In this document: one piece after another, positions 23,513 to 35,144 of the stretch
How positions within the stretch are numbered: position 1 is the stretch's first letter
Layout of the letters: each line of letters starts with the position of its first letter
Source of the DNA: Hepsetus odoe
Lineage: Eukaryota; Chordata; Actinopteri; Characiformes; Hepsetidae
Assembly: GCA_017165825.1 (NCBI GenBank)
Contig: CM029393.1
Coordinates: 7,186,638-7,250,637, forward strand
Length of the DNA stretch: 64,000 bases
Reading direction: 5' to 3'
Position numbers and translations under genes: made by a program
Notes under the pieces: model-generated
The model's database searches: none
Seen by the model: only the letters and a program-made list of their open reading frames with translations
Told to the model about the DNA's origin: nothing

Positions 23513-23797
23513 CCTCCATTCCATCATTATCCTAGCTGCTTATCCTAACTAGGGTCTGGGGTGTGCTGGAGCTTCTCCCAGTGCTCACAGGGCGAAGGAC
23601 AAGAGAAAACGGCCTGGACAGGTTGTCAATTCATTGCAGGCCAGATGTGCAGACAAACATGCCCTCGCATATAAGTGCTGCTTAGCATTTCCCCTCCACC
23701 TGATGTGCATGTCTTCGGACCGTGGGAGGAAACAGGAGCTCCTGGAGGAAAAACCCACGCAAAGAAAAGGCCTTCAGCCTTGCTGTGAGGCAACAGA
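23513..23797 (-). repeat. Teleost interspersed repeat, family B, diverged
   Basis: CTAGCTGCTTATCCTAACTA, GCTCACAGGGCGAAGGA, CCTGGACAGGTTG, GCTTAGCATTTCCCCTCCA and GTGGGAGGAAACAGGAGCTC are in family B order. The right end is decayed. Confidence 0.7.
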
Positions 23798-24414
23798 AAT
23801 GTATTTCTGTTAGAGAATGTGTGTGAGCCGCTTTGAGAAGATGTATAATTATGCACTGCCTTTAAAAATCATGCATCACTATTCATAAGAGCTTTCTATT
23901 TGAATTCATTCAATGTTCTTTATTGGCATGAAACGATCTTGAACGTTTAAAAGAGCAACTCTGGCATACATCAAAAAGGAAGGTTTAATGAAATACTGTC
24001 CAAAGAGCTTTTTTTCTTTTAAATGTTTCTTATTTCCCTTTCAAAAGGTCTACTGTCAAGCCAGGACACCCATTTCTACATTAGTTACCATGTAGTTTTC
24101 AAAAGGGCCACATCCAGAAACTGTTTAAAGACCCATATGATTGGCACTCATGTGATCAGGTAAAAGAGAACTTAGAACCCTGCTACATTGCATGCCATAA
24201 ACATGCCGGGACACGTCTAACGGTACTATAAGCTGTCATGACAGGATTATCCATTAATACAACGATTCCATTAGCATGGCCATTCTGAAGGCTTTATATT
24301 TGATGTCATGACATTAAACAAGCGTGAGACAAACTGTCATGACATGAAACATTGTAGCATGATATGACAACATCTGGTAATAGTAAAAAGACACTGCACA
24401 GAGTAGAGGACTAA
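23798..24414. repeat. Gene-free; three TGTCATGACA palindromes
   Basis: The 10-bp palindrome TGTCATGACA occurs exactly at 24234-24243, 24304-24313 and 24335-24344. It lies within a diverged TGACA-rich stretch (about 24150-24370), probably an old tandem repeat of the TGTCATGACA type that I know from other fishes. No gene. Confidence 0.5.
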
Positions 24415-24570
24415 TGAAAGTGAAAGTGAAGTGAAAGTGAAGTGAAAGTGACTATAGCCAATGACGGGGATGGTACCTTGCTCAAGGTTACCACAGGGCA
24501 ACCTACTGGTAAGGGTTCTGAACCCACGATTTTACAGTCTGGGGCAAACTCCCTAAACAACATGGCGCCC
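24415..24570 (-). repeat. SINE family A with expanded tail and internal deletion
   Basis: The tail motif GTGAAAGTGA is reiterated (24415-24453). The sequence then jumps from the tail to GACGGGGATGGTACCTTGCTC, skipping the middle, and ends near CATGGCGCCC. Confidence 0.7.
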
Positions 24571-26751
24571 TCCCAACTCCCTGTTAAATACCATCCGCTT
24601 CCCAGTGCATGCTAGTCAAACATGGAAACTGACTGGAACTCATGGGTTTTGTTCGGTCCCAACCATTATCATTGTAGTTATAGTTGCATTTAATTGCGTT
24701 TTGGGAAAAAATGAAAGCTGTGCAAAAGTTCTAACATTGCATCAGATTGTGAATAGAAATGTGTACTGATTATTTGCTGAAAATATTGTTTGTATTTTTT
24801 AGAGAATATTTATTGCCAATGATTCTTTCCAAAAGAATGAATTATTTCCGAAACATAATCATAACTTGTATTCTGAGACAGCGAGACAGCTGCAAATTGC
24901 TTTTTAAATAAAATATACTACAATCAAAGGACCTAATGCAATCCCAAGACTTAAATCAGTCTTAAAGGTACCAGAAACAGCCTGTTTAATATTGAGGCTC
25001 AAGGACGGGTTGAAAAATGGTAATGTAAAAATGAATTGTGACTGTTTTTTGTCAGCCTACACTAAAACTGTTAGTGGGCCTCAGGTACAAATAAAACAGC
25101 AGAAACACAAAGGATATAGCCCCTGTAAGACCTCATTCACAGCATCATTATTATATAAAAGCACTATATCTTGTCTTTAAATGGGACCTGTTCTCAGGCA
25201 TTTGAGTCCTATAGCTCTATTGGTTGTTTGTTTCAAGGAGTAGGTTTTCAGATCAATCAATCCCAAACTGAAAAAGTTCACCAACAGTGGCAAACTCTGG
25301 AAGCACAAGACCAATTACTTTATTTAATGCTACACACCGCACCTTTAGAAAACATTTATCTACCACATTAATCCTTGTCTCATGTATTTTGAATCATTAT
25401 TACTCTACCTGGGACTGGGACAGAGTAGTAAACGGAGCACTGATTCTCATATGCACTCTTGCTCACTCCTATTTCGCAATGCATCCACTCTCAAAGTAAA
25501 GGCCATCAGCTGAAGGTTAGCAAGTAAATTAAAGCCAAGCTTCTGGAAATTTGTCATATGTAACCTTTATGTTGACAAGAGGCGTTCGAGTTGGGTTCCT
25601 GCTACATAGTCTCAGTGTGGTCGAGAATTTCATCCGCTAGACAAGTCTGGATCACGTCTCTTGAGAATCACCTCCTAATTCTTTGGAGCGATGCCAGAGA
25701 TGAACCACTTTTGTTTCCTGAGAGAACAAACCCTTAATTATTCACTCAAGTCAATTTGGTTAATGAGAGTGAGAATAACGTTAACATCTCATCCTGATAA
25801 AGGTCTAATTTCATAAATCGTCCATTTATTTTCTGAAGAAACATATGGAGGCAATAGTGGGTTCTCATTAATAAAGTAATTAGCTGGTTGTACCTTTGTA
25901 GGCAGTGTTTGTATTTGTATCGTGTTGAAAAAAAAATACTAAGCGATGCTTCAAGTTTTGTCACATTCTGCAGATGTTTCCTAATTAGTTGTAATTGTGT
26001 AATTATCCTCCATTTACAGGCCAGGAGGGCATTAACAGCAAACTTTCTTCCATTTCCTTGAAGAAACTTGGCCAGATCTGGAGTGCCTAGCAACCTGCCC
26101 ACATACAGGGTGCTTAGCAACCAATGATTCATAATGATGTTTGCGGTTGCATTGACTTGACAAACGGGTGAAGCAAGTGCAGCGGCACTATGTAAGCTAA
26201 TGATATGCTGGGGTACCAGTGGGCAATTTGTAATCAATCCTGGACTGCAACAAAATCTCACACTGCACTCCTGACATCAACAATGCAGAGGCTTTTAAAA
26301 TGGTTTCACTTCTTAGTCCGTAGCAGAAAAAGGTCAATATCGTTGGCGAAAGGATGCTTTCCCTATGAGTAATGTACATTAGACCCACCTGACAGGCCTC
26401 GGGAGAAGTCAAGCATTCATTTCAGGTAGCTCATGAATTTCAGATTAAATCACAGCAATGTCTTCATGAAATATTGTGTGGGTTTTGTGCTTGTGGGTTT
26501 CATGATTTAGGTTAGTTCCTGTTAAACGATTTGGAATTCAATGTATGCATCAGAAAAGTTTTTATGTATTCTACAAGATCTTGGGCGATGAACAATTTCA
26601 TGGTTCTTTTGGCTGAAGAATGGTCAATGAGAGTCAGCATCTATGAGAACTTAAATAAGCCTGGTGTCCTGAGGCAGCTACACTCTCAAACAGAGCGACC
26701 GTGGTGGTACCAGTGGTTGTAGTTAGGGAGCTTAATCACTGAGCTCATGGT
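24571..26751. other. Gene-free stretch
   Basis: Unique sequence. The block 25600-26200 is repeat-free. The longest open frame (minus, 25746-26261, 171 codons) lacks recognisable motifs or codon bias, and I treat it as chance. Confidence 0.45.
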
Positions 26752-26900
26752 GGGACAGCGGTGGCCTAGTGGTTAGGATCGAAAGGTTGTGGGTTCAAAT
26801 CCCAGACCAGTAGTGTGCCTTGAGGTACCCTTGAGTGAGGTTGTGTTTCATTGTATGCCCTATTTCACAATGACAAAATAGTCACTTTCATTGATTCCAT
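26752..26900 (+). repeat. SINE family A, internally deleted
   Basis: Box A TGGCCTAGTGG at about 26762-26772, box B-like GGTTCAAATCC at about 26793-26803, then a shortened body and the tail CACAATGACAAAATAGTCAC. About 80 bp of body is missing. Confidence 0.78.
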
Positions 26901-29043
26901 GCATTTTGTATTGAAGGCTTTTCTTCTAATAAAAAAATCCCTTTCCTGTGCAAGTAAATAAAGTGTACCCAGAAAACTAATTTAAAATAGACCTTAAGAG
27001 CCATGTTGTAACTTTGGGTTTACATTTACGTTGTTTGTTCCTCTCAGAGGACTAAAGATTTGCCTGGAGGTGCCCTTCTTCCTAACAGCGTGGTTGGAGG
27101 CAATTCCTTCTTCCCAATTTCCAAATTCATTATTTTGTATTCTGAGCAAACATGCAGAAGCGAGACATAAAGACCTCCTTGCCAAGGTGACTGTCCAAGC
27201 TTCACTCGATTGATTGTTGTTTATTCAATTTGGGCAAGCCAGCCTGTACAGTACTGTCTTTTCACTCGCTTTCATTACTGTGCTTGAAGCTGTCTTGTTG
27301 CGAAATTTCAAAAGGATTTTCCAGGAATTTAATTCCAGTCTGATGTAATAATCAATTTGCATCATAAAAGTCTGCAAATTGATTTTCCTACCAGCACTAT
27401 TGTTTGACAAGTAATGGAGGATTTTCAGCGCTGATAGAATTATCATTAAATAAGAAATGCTATGTTTTGTCGAAAGTTCAATAGTCATTCTCCAACCTCT
27501 TGAAAAGCTCTGGGGGTTGTCGCCTGGCTAAAGGCTACAAACTTGGTAGTGATACTGAAATGCCATTTTAGATTTTCTTGCACTCGTCAGAATCGCCAGT
27601 GATTAAATTTGAAGAAATCATATAAGACATCTGGGGTTCAGTTTACCCTCGAAGCAATGAGAGCTTATCCAGCTTTTTAAAATGTGGCCCTGCATCGCTG
27701 ACCTGCTGGAAACGGACTATTAGCATATCCTCAACTGTTGTTTGGAGATTTCGCAGCTTGTAAATATCAGGGTGGATATATATTCTGGTGCGACATTGTT
27801 TTGCAAATAACAGTCCCGCTGTCAAGAAGAAAGTAGTTGTGACATCAATTAAAATGTGACCTTTTCTTCTCTCTGGTTCTTCTCTGGTGGCGTCCAGGTT
27901 TACTGTGCGGCTGGTTTGACCTTATTTGTGTTTCACTACACTGGCTAATAAGGCATATTCCTTCCCCAGTGCAGGAAGCTACACACTCCAAGAGCGGACC
28001 ACAAGCTCTCTTTGAAGTGCTCGGGACAAATGTGGATAATTAAGTGCCTGTAGCTTTCACTGGTTGAATACTGCCTATAAATAAATCCAACAAAATACGG
28101 GCTCGTTGGTGTGAAGTTCTCCAACTCAAAAGAACTTCATGGTTGTTCTGAAGTTACTTTTCCTGTTTCACTTAATCTGGATAATAGGATGTCCAAATTA
28201 TACACATACACGATGTCCAAAAAGGGTCCGACCCCATTTGTCTGAATGCGCTTTTGATCATCCTTTCAAAGAACGTCATGTCTGAATGCACTTCATGTGG
28301 GGTCCCTTGGGAGGCTTTTCCAACTAAAGAATGGCCACAAGTGCTGAGACTTTACCAACACATGAACATCAACTGGCGAAGCAACCAAGCACTTAACCAT
28401 GAAGCCTTATCTCCAAAATAAAAAATGAAAAACATACATTCAATCAAGTGAATGGGTCTAAAGTGCTATTACTACACCTGAATCTCATGATGGTGCTCAG
28501 TCCCTTCAGTAGTGGGATAAATGTCGTTGATGGACAGACTGAGACCTTGTCCAGGGTGAAGGGGGAAAGAAAAATGTCCAAACCAATCAGTGTTGAGATT
28601 CTAAGCACATGCTCCGAGCAGGGCTTCCATTACTCGAGAGGAGTCCCTGGACTGTATGCATTGAGTGTTTGGACCCAGTTGCCAGGATACAATTTCACAC
28701 CATTTACTTTATATTTCAGTGACACAGTCTGGTGTGTGAGGCTTAATCTTCTACTTGTGTGCAAACATAATAAAGCACCCCACGATCACAATGGTAGAAC
28801 TTCTTTCACCAGAGTTTATGATTGTATTAGACCAAATAAGGCCTTTTCATCGACAACTTAAATAAGATTATAGGCATGAAATCTGGTTTCATTGAAAGTT
28901 TCTTTAATGGAATGGAAAGTGGTTCTTCTGTGGATACTTTCATTCAAGCAAATGTTATATTAAATAGATCGTTTGTAAATCTGCAACGTAAACATTTTAA
29001 TCCAAATGCAAGGCAAAAGCTTTTCATTAGCAAGGGTTTCTAA
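26901..29043. other. Gene-free stretch
   Basis: Unique AT-rich sequence. The region 27860-28080 is repeat-free. An open frame at 28448-28861 (GTG-started) shows nothing recognisable. A short motif GTCTGAATGC recurs at about 28239 and 28282. Confidence 0.45.
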
Positions 29044-29278
29044 GTGAAAGTGAAAGTGACCACCCTTGTCATTGTGAAACGCGGAACAGCACAACGCAGC
29101 GAAACTCAGCCTCTGCGTTTCACCCAAACACGAGTGCAGCAGGGGGCAGCTATTGAAAATGCCCGGGGAGCAGTGATGGGGACGTTACCTTGCTCGTGGG
29201 CACCTCAGGGCTACCTACTGGTGAGGGAATCGAGCCCACAATCTTCCGATCCGGGGCAACCACTAGGCCACCTCTGTG
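29044..29278 (-). repeat. SINE family A, near full length
   Basis: Tail GTGAAAGTGAAAGTGACCAC, GTGCAGCAGGGGGCAGC, GCCCGGGGAGCAGTGATGG, inverted box B GGGAATCGAGCCC (29223-29235), ending ACTAGGCCACC. Confidence 0.82.
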
Positions 29279-29722
29279 GTTCTGGATCTGGATACTCACT
29301 TTCAAGAAATTAAAACAACTATAATTAGTGTACGATCTGCACATACTATGGATAAAAAAAGATGCTCTCATGGATCCAATTAAAATATCTGTAGAGAATT
29401 ATTGTTTTTTAGCGCTATTAGTCCAAGAAATGTTCACTTTGACAAATAAATCATGTAAACGCACCTTAAAATAGTGAAAAAGAAACTAGTCTTTGAGCAG
29501 CACAAAGGTATAAACTTATACTATCAAGAAGTTTATTGTATTTAAATTCATTGGTGAAACAGTTACTATGAATGAACATGATATATATGAGATGATCTAA
29601 AATTTTTAATAGAAAAATATATAGTTTTACATACAAAATCAACAATAAAATGCAAACGTTTCAAGAAATCTCACAAATATTTGATGTTTCTTTTAAAAAT
29701 GAAAATTAAAGTTTAATAGCGG
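29279..29722. other. No gene seen
   Basis: Very AT-rich unique sequence. Confidence 0.5.
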
Positions 29723-29905
29723 TTGGGCTGCGGTGATCTAGTATTACTTCTCAATTCCTGGACCAGTAGGCTGCCCTGAGGTACCCTTGAGCAAGGTACC
29801 GTCTCTATCACTGTTCCCCTGGACTGCTGCATGGTGTGTAAATGCTAAGTGCATTTCATTGTGTTGCGTTTCACAATCTCAAATGATCACTTTCACTTCA
29901 GTTTC
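29723..29905 (+). repeat. SINE family A, diverged
   Basis: A degenerate head GGGCTGCGGTGATCTAG is followed by GACCAGTAGGCTGCCCTGAG, GAGCAAGGTACC and the tail GATCACTTTCACTTCAG. Confidence 0.72.
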
Positions 29906-31159
29906 ACTTCACGTTCCAGCTGATGTCGCAGGCAGACTGGACGGACTGGGTTCACAGTTCAGCTTTTGCCAGTTTTTACAGTTTAAAGTAAAATTTACTG
30001 CAAAAAACTATTTCAGTTATGGAAAACTTCCACATTTTTCAACTGGTTCATTTGTTTTTTAAACATTTTATTTTTAAATAATTTGTCACTCCAGCTGCAT
30101 TTCTGTTTTGTTTTTTTGTTGTTTTTTTTAACAGCTGGCCAGTCTGCTATCTTCTCTAAAGTTCCTTTAAATCTTGAATGGCTTCAGCAAGGCTTAAATA
30201 AGCTTCACTGTAGTCGGTGATTTCCAGCTAGACATTGCATCATAATTCATACCTCATTCCTGAAAAAAAAAACAAAAACAGCATCATAGCTCTCAAATGA
30301 GGTGTGCACCTGACTCGCGAGCCCGAACACATTACCCGACGCTATCTGCGCTAATCCTCGCCTCTAAATTCTCCCGAATGATGGGTCCTCCGGCATGTCT
30401 CGCCCAGAAAGACAAAGCAAGGCCATTATCAGGGGCGGTGTGAGGGAACATTACTCAGAGTGCGTCGCGGTGGGCTTTGGAGACTCGCGCCATCTGCTCC
30501 AGTGTCACTGCTGGAGGATGGATGAGAGAAGTGGAAGGCACGGTGCAAGCAGGGACTCCTGCGAGCTCCTGTGAGAGCCATATACGCTTCGGGGGATGGA
30601 GATGTGTTATTTCAACACTCAGGACAGCCTCATAATTCCACAGTGCCGTGGGCTCCAACTCACTCATGACTGTATTAGCTTCCTTTATACAATAAACACC
30701 ACAGCATGGACAGGCAGCCTATTGGGAAGAGCACTGGATAAGAGAATACAGTGGGTTATTAGTTTTAATTATGTTTGCTGGTTGAGCCTGAATCAGCATT
30801 TTTTTCTTTCTGATAGAGGGTTATGATGTGAGAACGGTAGATCTGGACTGCTGGTGGGGCAATAGGGCAGTTTCTCGATGCTTGATGCACGTCCCAATGT
30901 TTTATTGCTTCCTGAGATTTGGACTCAAGCTGTATTGGACAAAATGGGAATCTGCTTTACTATTTATGACTTTAAACTGGTTTAAACTGGTTTAAATAGA
31001 CCCCAAAACAGGAGGATGCCATGATGATCAGAAATCCATTCGGAAACATCTTACTATGCAGTTTATGGAGCTGTAAATGAAATGTGTCACTAAGAATTAT
31101 TTAATCAGCAGCAAAAAATAATCCATTTAATTTTAAACATCTGCTTCTTTTTCTTTCCC
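29906..31159. other. No gene; CG-rich unique block at 30290-30600
   Basis: The sub-block 30290-30600 stands out as repeat-free and richer in CG dinucleotides than its surroundings (ACTCGCGAGCCCGAACAC, GTGCGTCGCGGTGGGC, GACTCGCGCCATCTGC). It could be a regulatory element or a small exon. No frame in it is convincingly coding. Confidence 0.35.
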
Positions 31160-31330
31160 TGCTTATAGGTCGCCAGCAGTCTCTAGGGTTGTTTCTTCCG
31201 GTCATCTGCATCTTCATTCCTTTCATGCTTATATGTCCTCTTCCACCACGTCCTTCATCATCCCCTCTTCCCTGGCAGCTCCATCCTCAATGTCCTCCAT
31301 CTTCAGCATCCTGAAAAACAACGAAGAACC
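31160..31330 (-). repeat. Non-LTR retrotransposon ORF fragment
   Basis: The minus strand resembles the C-terminal part of a LINE reverse-transcriptase ORF in which MELPG precedes an Arg/Lys-rich block. Here it survives as a decayed, frameshifted copy (GGAGCTGCCAGGGAAGAG on the minus strand). It is homologous to the better preserved fragment at 50073-50375. Confidence 0.5.
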
Positions 31331-32497
31331 TAAAGGTATGCAATGTCTCTATAAAGCTTCTTTTCCAGTTTAAAGCTGCTTCTAAGAGTCGTTACATGAT
31401 GGAAAGGTTCTGTAAACATCTTTAAAAGATTCTTCAAACTCACATGTCTTAATTATATAAACAGTGGAACCACAACCAATATTGGTTCTTCCACCACAGA
31501 GGCAGTAATTGGTTAAACACTTTGGTTGTTTAGTGTCTTTGAAGCACCAGTGATACCCATTATATACTCGACGCTGTGGATCAGTCCAGTTTGGGTGAAA
31601 TATAAAGTCATATAAAGTCATGTGACAGTCACCTGGTTACCTGTACTTACAGCCTCTAAAACTGTCACTGAACAAAATCTCATATCGCTGAAAACTTTAC
31701 AGGAGAGGGAAAATCATTCCTAGCCTATAATGTAAGAAAATGTGAAGGTACCTTTTCTCTGGGTACTCTTAGTGCTGCCTAGAGCATATTGATACATCCA
31801 TCATGCAATTTTCCAACATTATAAAGGCCAGCTGGTGTTTTCAGTCTACAATTCAAGTTCAAGTGGATCTGTTAAAGCAGACACTAAGTGCTGCCGATAC
31901 TTCAGGACGAAAGCCTAGACCTAGTTTCTGTTTGGTTTCCTACTTTCTATGTATTCTATAATGCTGGTAATGGGGATGTATATATTTTGATCGGGTAGAT
32001 TTATGAATTATGAGTGATCCTCAGACTCCGTCTGTGAGCGAAGCATTTCCTGTTAATGGATTTTCTTGCCGCGCAAAAAAACCAGCGAGTGGGTGATGCC
32101 TTATTTGTAGAATGGGCTTCATGCTGCAGCTCACAAAGCCCTGTGGGCCGCGGTAGCGGTGTGCCAGCCAATGATGATCCCTCTGGCGTTTTTGCTCGTG
32201 GAGGTGGTGGTGAGCCGTGTTTCCTTTACAACTTCGGCCTTAAGCTACAAAACGTAAAGAACTGCACATCTTATGTAAAAATAACAGAACCAGCATGTGA
32301 TGAAAGACTCTCTCGTCTAATCTTGTCCCCTCTTAGAGGTGTACAGGTGTTGAAATTGTAATCCGGTAACAGGGGTTGAACCATTATTAGGTAAAAGTAG
32401 AATGAGGTCTATAATTAAGTCAATTAAGGTTAAAATTAAGATTAAAAGCACAATAATTATTACTATTACTGCCATTATAGCTTCTAGTGTTACTATT
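31331..32497. other. No gene seen
   Basis: Unique sequence with some diverged AGGTTCT/AGAACC-like motifs (31400-31500). The frame at 32056-32361 has no recognisable domain. Confidence 0.45.
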
Positions 32498-32796
32498 GGG
32501 CACAGGGGGTAGTGCTGTCGCCTCACAGTGAGAAGGTTCTGGCTTAGATTCCCAGACGGGACAGTCCAGGTCCTTTCTGTGGGACGTTTGCCTGCTTGCA
32601 TCTGCATGTGTTTCTTCCGGGAGCTCTTGGTTCCTCCCACCGTTCAAAGACCTGCACATGAGCTGGACTGGAGATGCTAAATTTCAATTTGCAATAGACT
32701 GGTCACCTGTCCAGGGTGTCCCCGCCTTTTGCCCTGTGAGAGCTGGGATAGGCTCCAGCACCCCTCCGACCCTAATTAGGACGAGCGATTATAAAA
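32498..32796 (+). repeat. Teleost interspersed repeat, family B
   Basis: The only copy here in the plus orientation: GGGCACAGGGGGTAGTGCTG, TCGCCTCACAGTGAGAAGG, a GGTTCCTCCCACCG block, CACCTGTCCAGGGTGTCC, CTGTGAGAGCTGGGATAGG, ending TAATTAGGACGAGCG and an A run. The A-rich 3' end supports a retrotransposed origin. Confidence 0.78.
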
Positions 32797-33044
32797 AAAA
32801 AAAGTGAGAGTGTTACCAATGCTCATTTTAGACATTCTTAAACAAGGAAACCTGAAGCACATGGAAGATATACTTTATGAATAGTTTGTTACAGACATTT
32901 TAACATATTCTTCCCTTGAACGAAGACAGTAGAGATACTCTAACACAAGGCTGCTGCTTTTTACCTTTTGAAAGAAAACCACTGTTGCTTTAGGCTGCTG
33001 GTGGCAGGCTGAGAACTTTTAGAAGGCCAATGATGTTTTCCCTC
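32797..33044. other. No gene seen
   Basis: Short unique stretch. Confidence 0.45.
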
Positions 33045-33375
33045 AGAAAACTGATCTCACCCAATATATTTCAAAACAAGCTTGGTCCATTTCATCGCCA
33101 TGCCCTAATTGGACAGGGGATGCATGATCCACCCTCACGGCCCCTTCGGTGTCAGTGCTGCTGTGCCAAGAATGATCCACCACCCAAATAATACCTGGTC
33201 CTGTGGGGGCTGTGACCACTAATAAACAGGGTAAAGGGGAATAACAAATGATGCAGTGAAACAGACGGACTGCAGTCTGTATCTGAAGCAACACAGTGCA
33301 CCTGTGTGGTCAGTGGAGCTGATAAATGGACAATGAGTGGAGATAAAATGGCTGTGCATATCCGTGATCAGCTGG
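33045..33375. repeat. Common ostariophysan interspersed repeat fragment
   Basis: It contains GTCAGTGCTGCTGTGCCAAG, AATGATCCACCACCCAAATA and GTGGTCAGTGGAGCTGATAA. I recognise this order from a high-copy repeat in cyprinid and catfish genomes, usually ending in a GGCTGATC-type terminus. The terminus is missing here. A CACTCACTGATCAAT motif at about 33664 may be the eroded far end. Confidence 0.55.
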
Positions 33376-34662
33376 CCATCAGTCCAGTGCCTGGAGGCTT
33401 AACTAATAAGAGTGCCCTAAGATGGTTAATCCTGTTGTCCTGTCCAGTTCAGTCCCGTCCCCCTTTATATGAGACCACCATCACTAGAAAGACCAGTTTG
33501 TGCTTCTTAAGATGCACTAGCTTTGTTTTTTTTAAAACTACCACTAACACAGCACCACTGGGCAGCTGAACGCACACCAACTAGCTCATGAAAGATCGAA
33601 GCCACATATATAAACCAAGAGGGCACCACAGCTTTCCTTCTGATAAAGTGTCTAAAAAATATACACTCACTGATCAATTTGACACATTATTAGGCTATGG
33701 TTGCCCAGCAACACCACATGGCGATAGAAATGATCTCATAGTTAAATAGCCTAATCAACTGACAGGTCTTCATTGCTAATTTCTTCCATTTTCAACATCC
33801 GGCGATGGCAAAAATGAAAATAAAGGGGTAAAACTAAAAAAAAAAAAACAGATATCTAAAATAATTTTTCTTCTATAAACACAGCTCTGGGATTTAACGT
33901 TTGGAGTTTAAACAGAATTACGTTAGAAGAGTTTTCTAACAATTTCCTTTGGACTGCAACATTATTTTTTTTTGTAAATGCAATAAAACATATTTAATAG
34001 CAGTAAACAGCATGAACATACAAGGGACCGAGTCCTTGTCATCAGAGAACCTTCATTTTCTGGGGTTTTAAGTGAAGAAGCTCAACGTTGCTTTTCTCTA
34101 AGAGCATTAACAGTAAGGAAGAATACTAGTATCTCCCATACTATACGCTTCTTTATAAATGACTCAACCTTGGCTTTCTTTCCCATTCTTTTTTCACCGC
34201 TCATAACAGCTTTAGCCACATTTCACCATCTATTCACCTTTCCTTTCCCTAACATCTTATTGAGATATACTGCAGATATACCCCACTTTGTGACTGATAG
34301 TCTTGCTCCCGCTGCTGTAGGCCTGCTCCTAATAGAACACTGTGTCTTTGTTGTCACCATGAATGGCTGGACAGCCACTGTTCTTTCTGCACAATCTTTG
34401 CAGCCCAAATAAAGGAGCTGGAGGAAGACAAGAGTGTGCAAGCAAACAGGAAAAAAATAGAGATATGCAGCAGGAAGAACCTCTTTCAGGGTTGATTCCC
34501 AGGACACTCCATCATTATGTTCATACCCATCTAGTCTGTGCACAGTTCACTCTTTCAGAATTACTCTTTAATATCCCCAGCTGGCTATAAGGTGTTGTAA
34601 GAGTGTCTGTGCATGGTTGCACGTCAACTGTTTCACACTTTTCCCTTTTCTCTTTAGCAGAA
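33376..34662. other. No gene seen
   Basis: AT-rich unique sequence with an A run at 33836-33848. Overlapping open frames on both strands at 34170-34590 show no recognisable protein. Confidence 0.45.
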
Positions 34663-34843
34663 ATGACTGATTGTCATTATGAAACGCAGCACAGCATGCA
34701 GTGAGTGAACAACGAAATGCTTCCTCTGTTTTTCACCCAAACACACCGTGCAGCAGGGGGCGGCTATTTAAGCGCCCGGGGATTCAAACCCACAACTTTC
34801 CAATCCTGCGGACTAGTCCCTAACCACTAGGCCACTGCTGCAC
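34663..34843 (-). repeat. SINE family A, internally deleted
   Basis: GAAACGCAGCACAGCATGC, CCGTGCAGCAGGGGGCGGC, GCGCCCGGGGATTCAAACCC (body deleted between GGGGA and the inverted box B), ACTAGGCCACTGCTGC. Confidence 0.75.
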
Positions 34844-35069
34844 CAGTGTCTTGCGTTGTCTTTACTGGATTGTTTTCTTCTGAAGCTTGCAAAATATGGT
34901 GGAAAAAGCTGTGGCTAAGGCTAACCATTATGCTTGTTCCCAAGCGGATATCAAAAAAGCTCCAAAGTGATTGAACCCCTTGATGACGTACACTCCTGAT
35001 ATATAGTGTCATTTTATTTGGAAAAAATGGGATGGTTATAGTAAAAGGGAAAGTGAAAGTGAAAAGTAA
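34844..35069. other. No gene seen
   Basis: Unique sequence, with a family A tail motif GGGAAAGTGAAAGTGA at 35047-35062. Confidence 0.45.
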
Positions 35070-35144
35070 AAGGGCAAGCGGTGGTCTAGTGGTTAGGGCG
35101 TTGGCCACATGCTCGCAACGACAAGGGTTGTCACTTTCACTTTT
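35070..35144 (+). repeat. Minimal SINE: family A head joined directly to tail
   Basis: The head GGCAAGCGGTGGTCTAGTGG through TTGGCCACATG is followed within a few bases by GCTCGCAACGACAAGGGTTG and TCACTTTCACTT. The box B and body are absent. It is flanked on the left by an inverted copy of the tail motif. Confidence 0.7.

Noticed and set aside
25746..26261. 171-codon minus-strand frame
   Set aside because: No domain, signal peptide or codon bias; consistent with chance in AT-rich DNA.
28448..28861. 137-codon plus-strand frame
   Set aside because: It starts with GTG, which is not a normal eukaryotic start, and lacks recognisable features.
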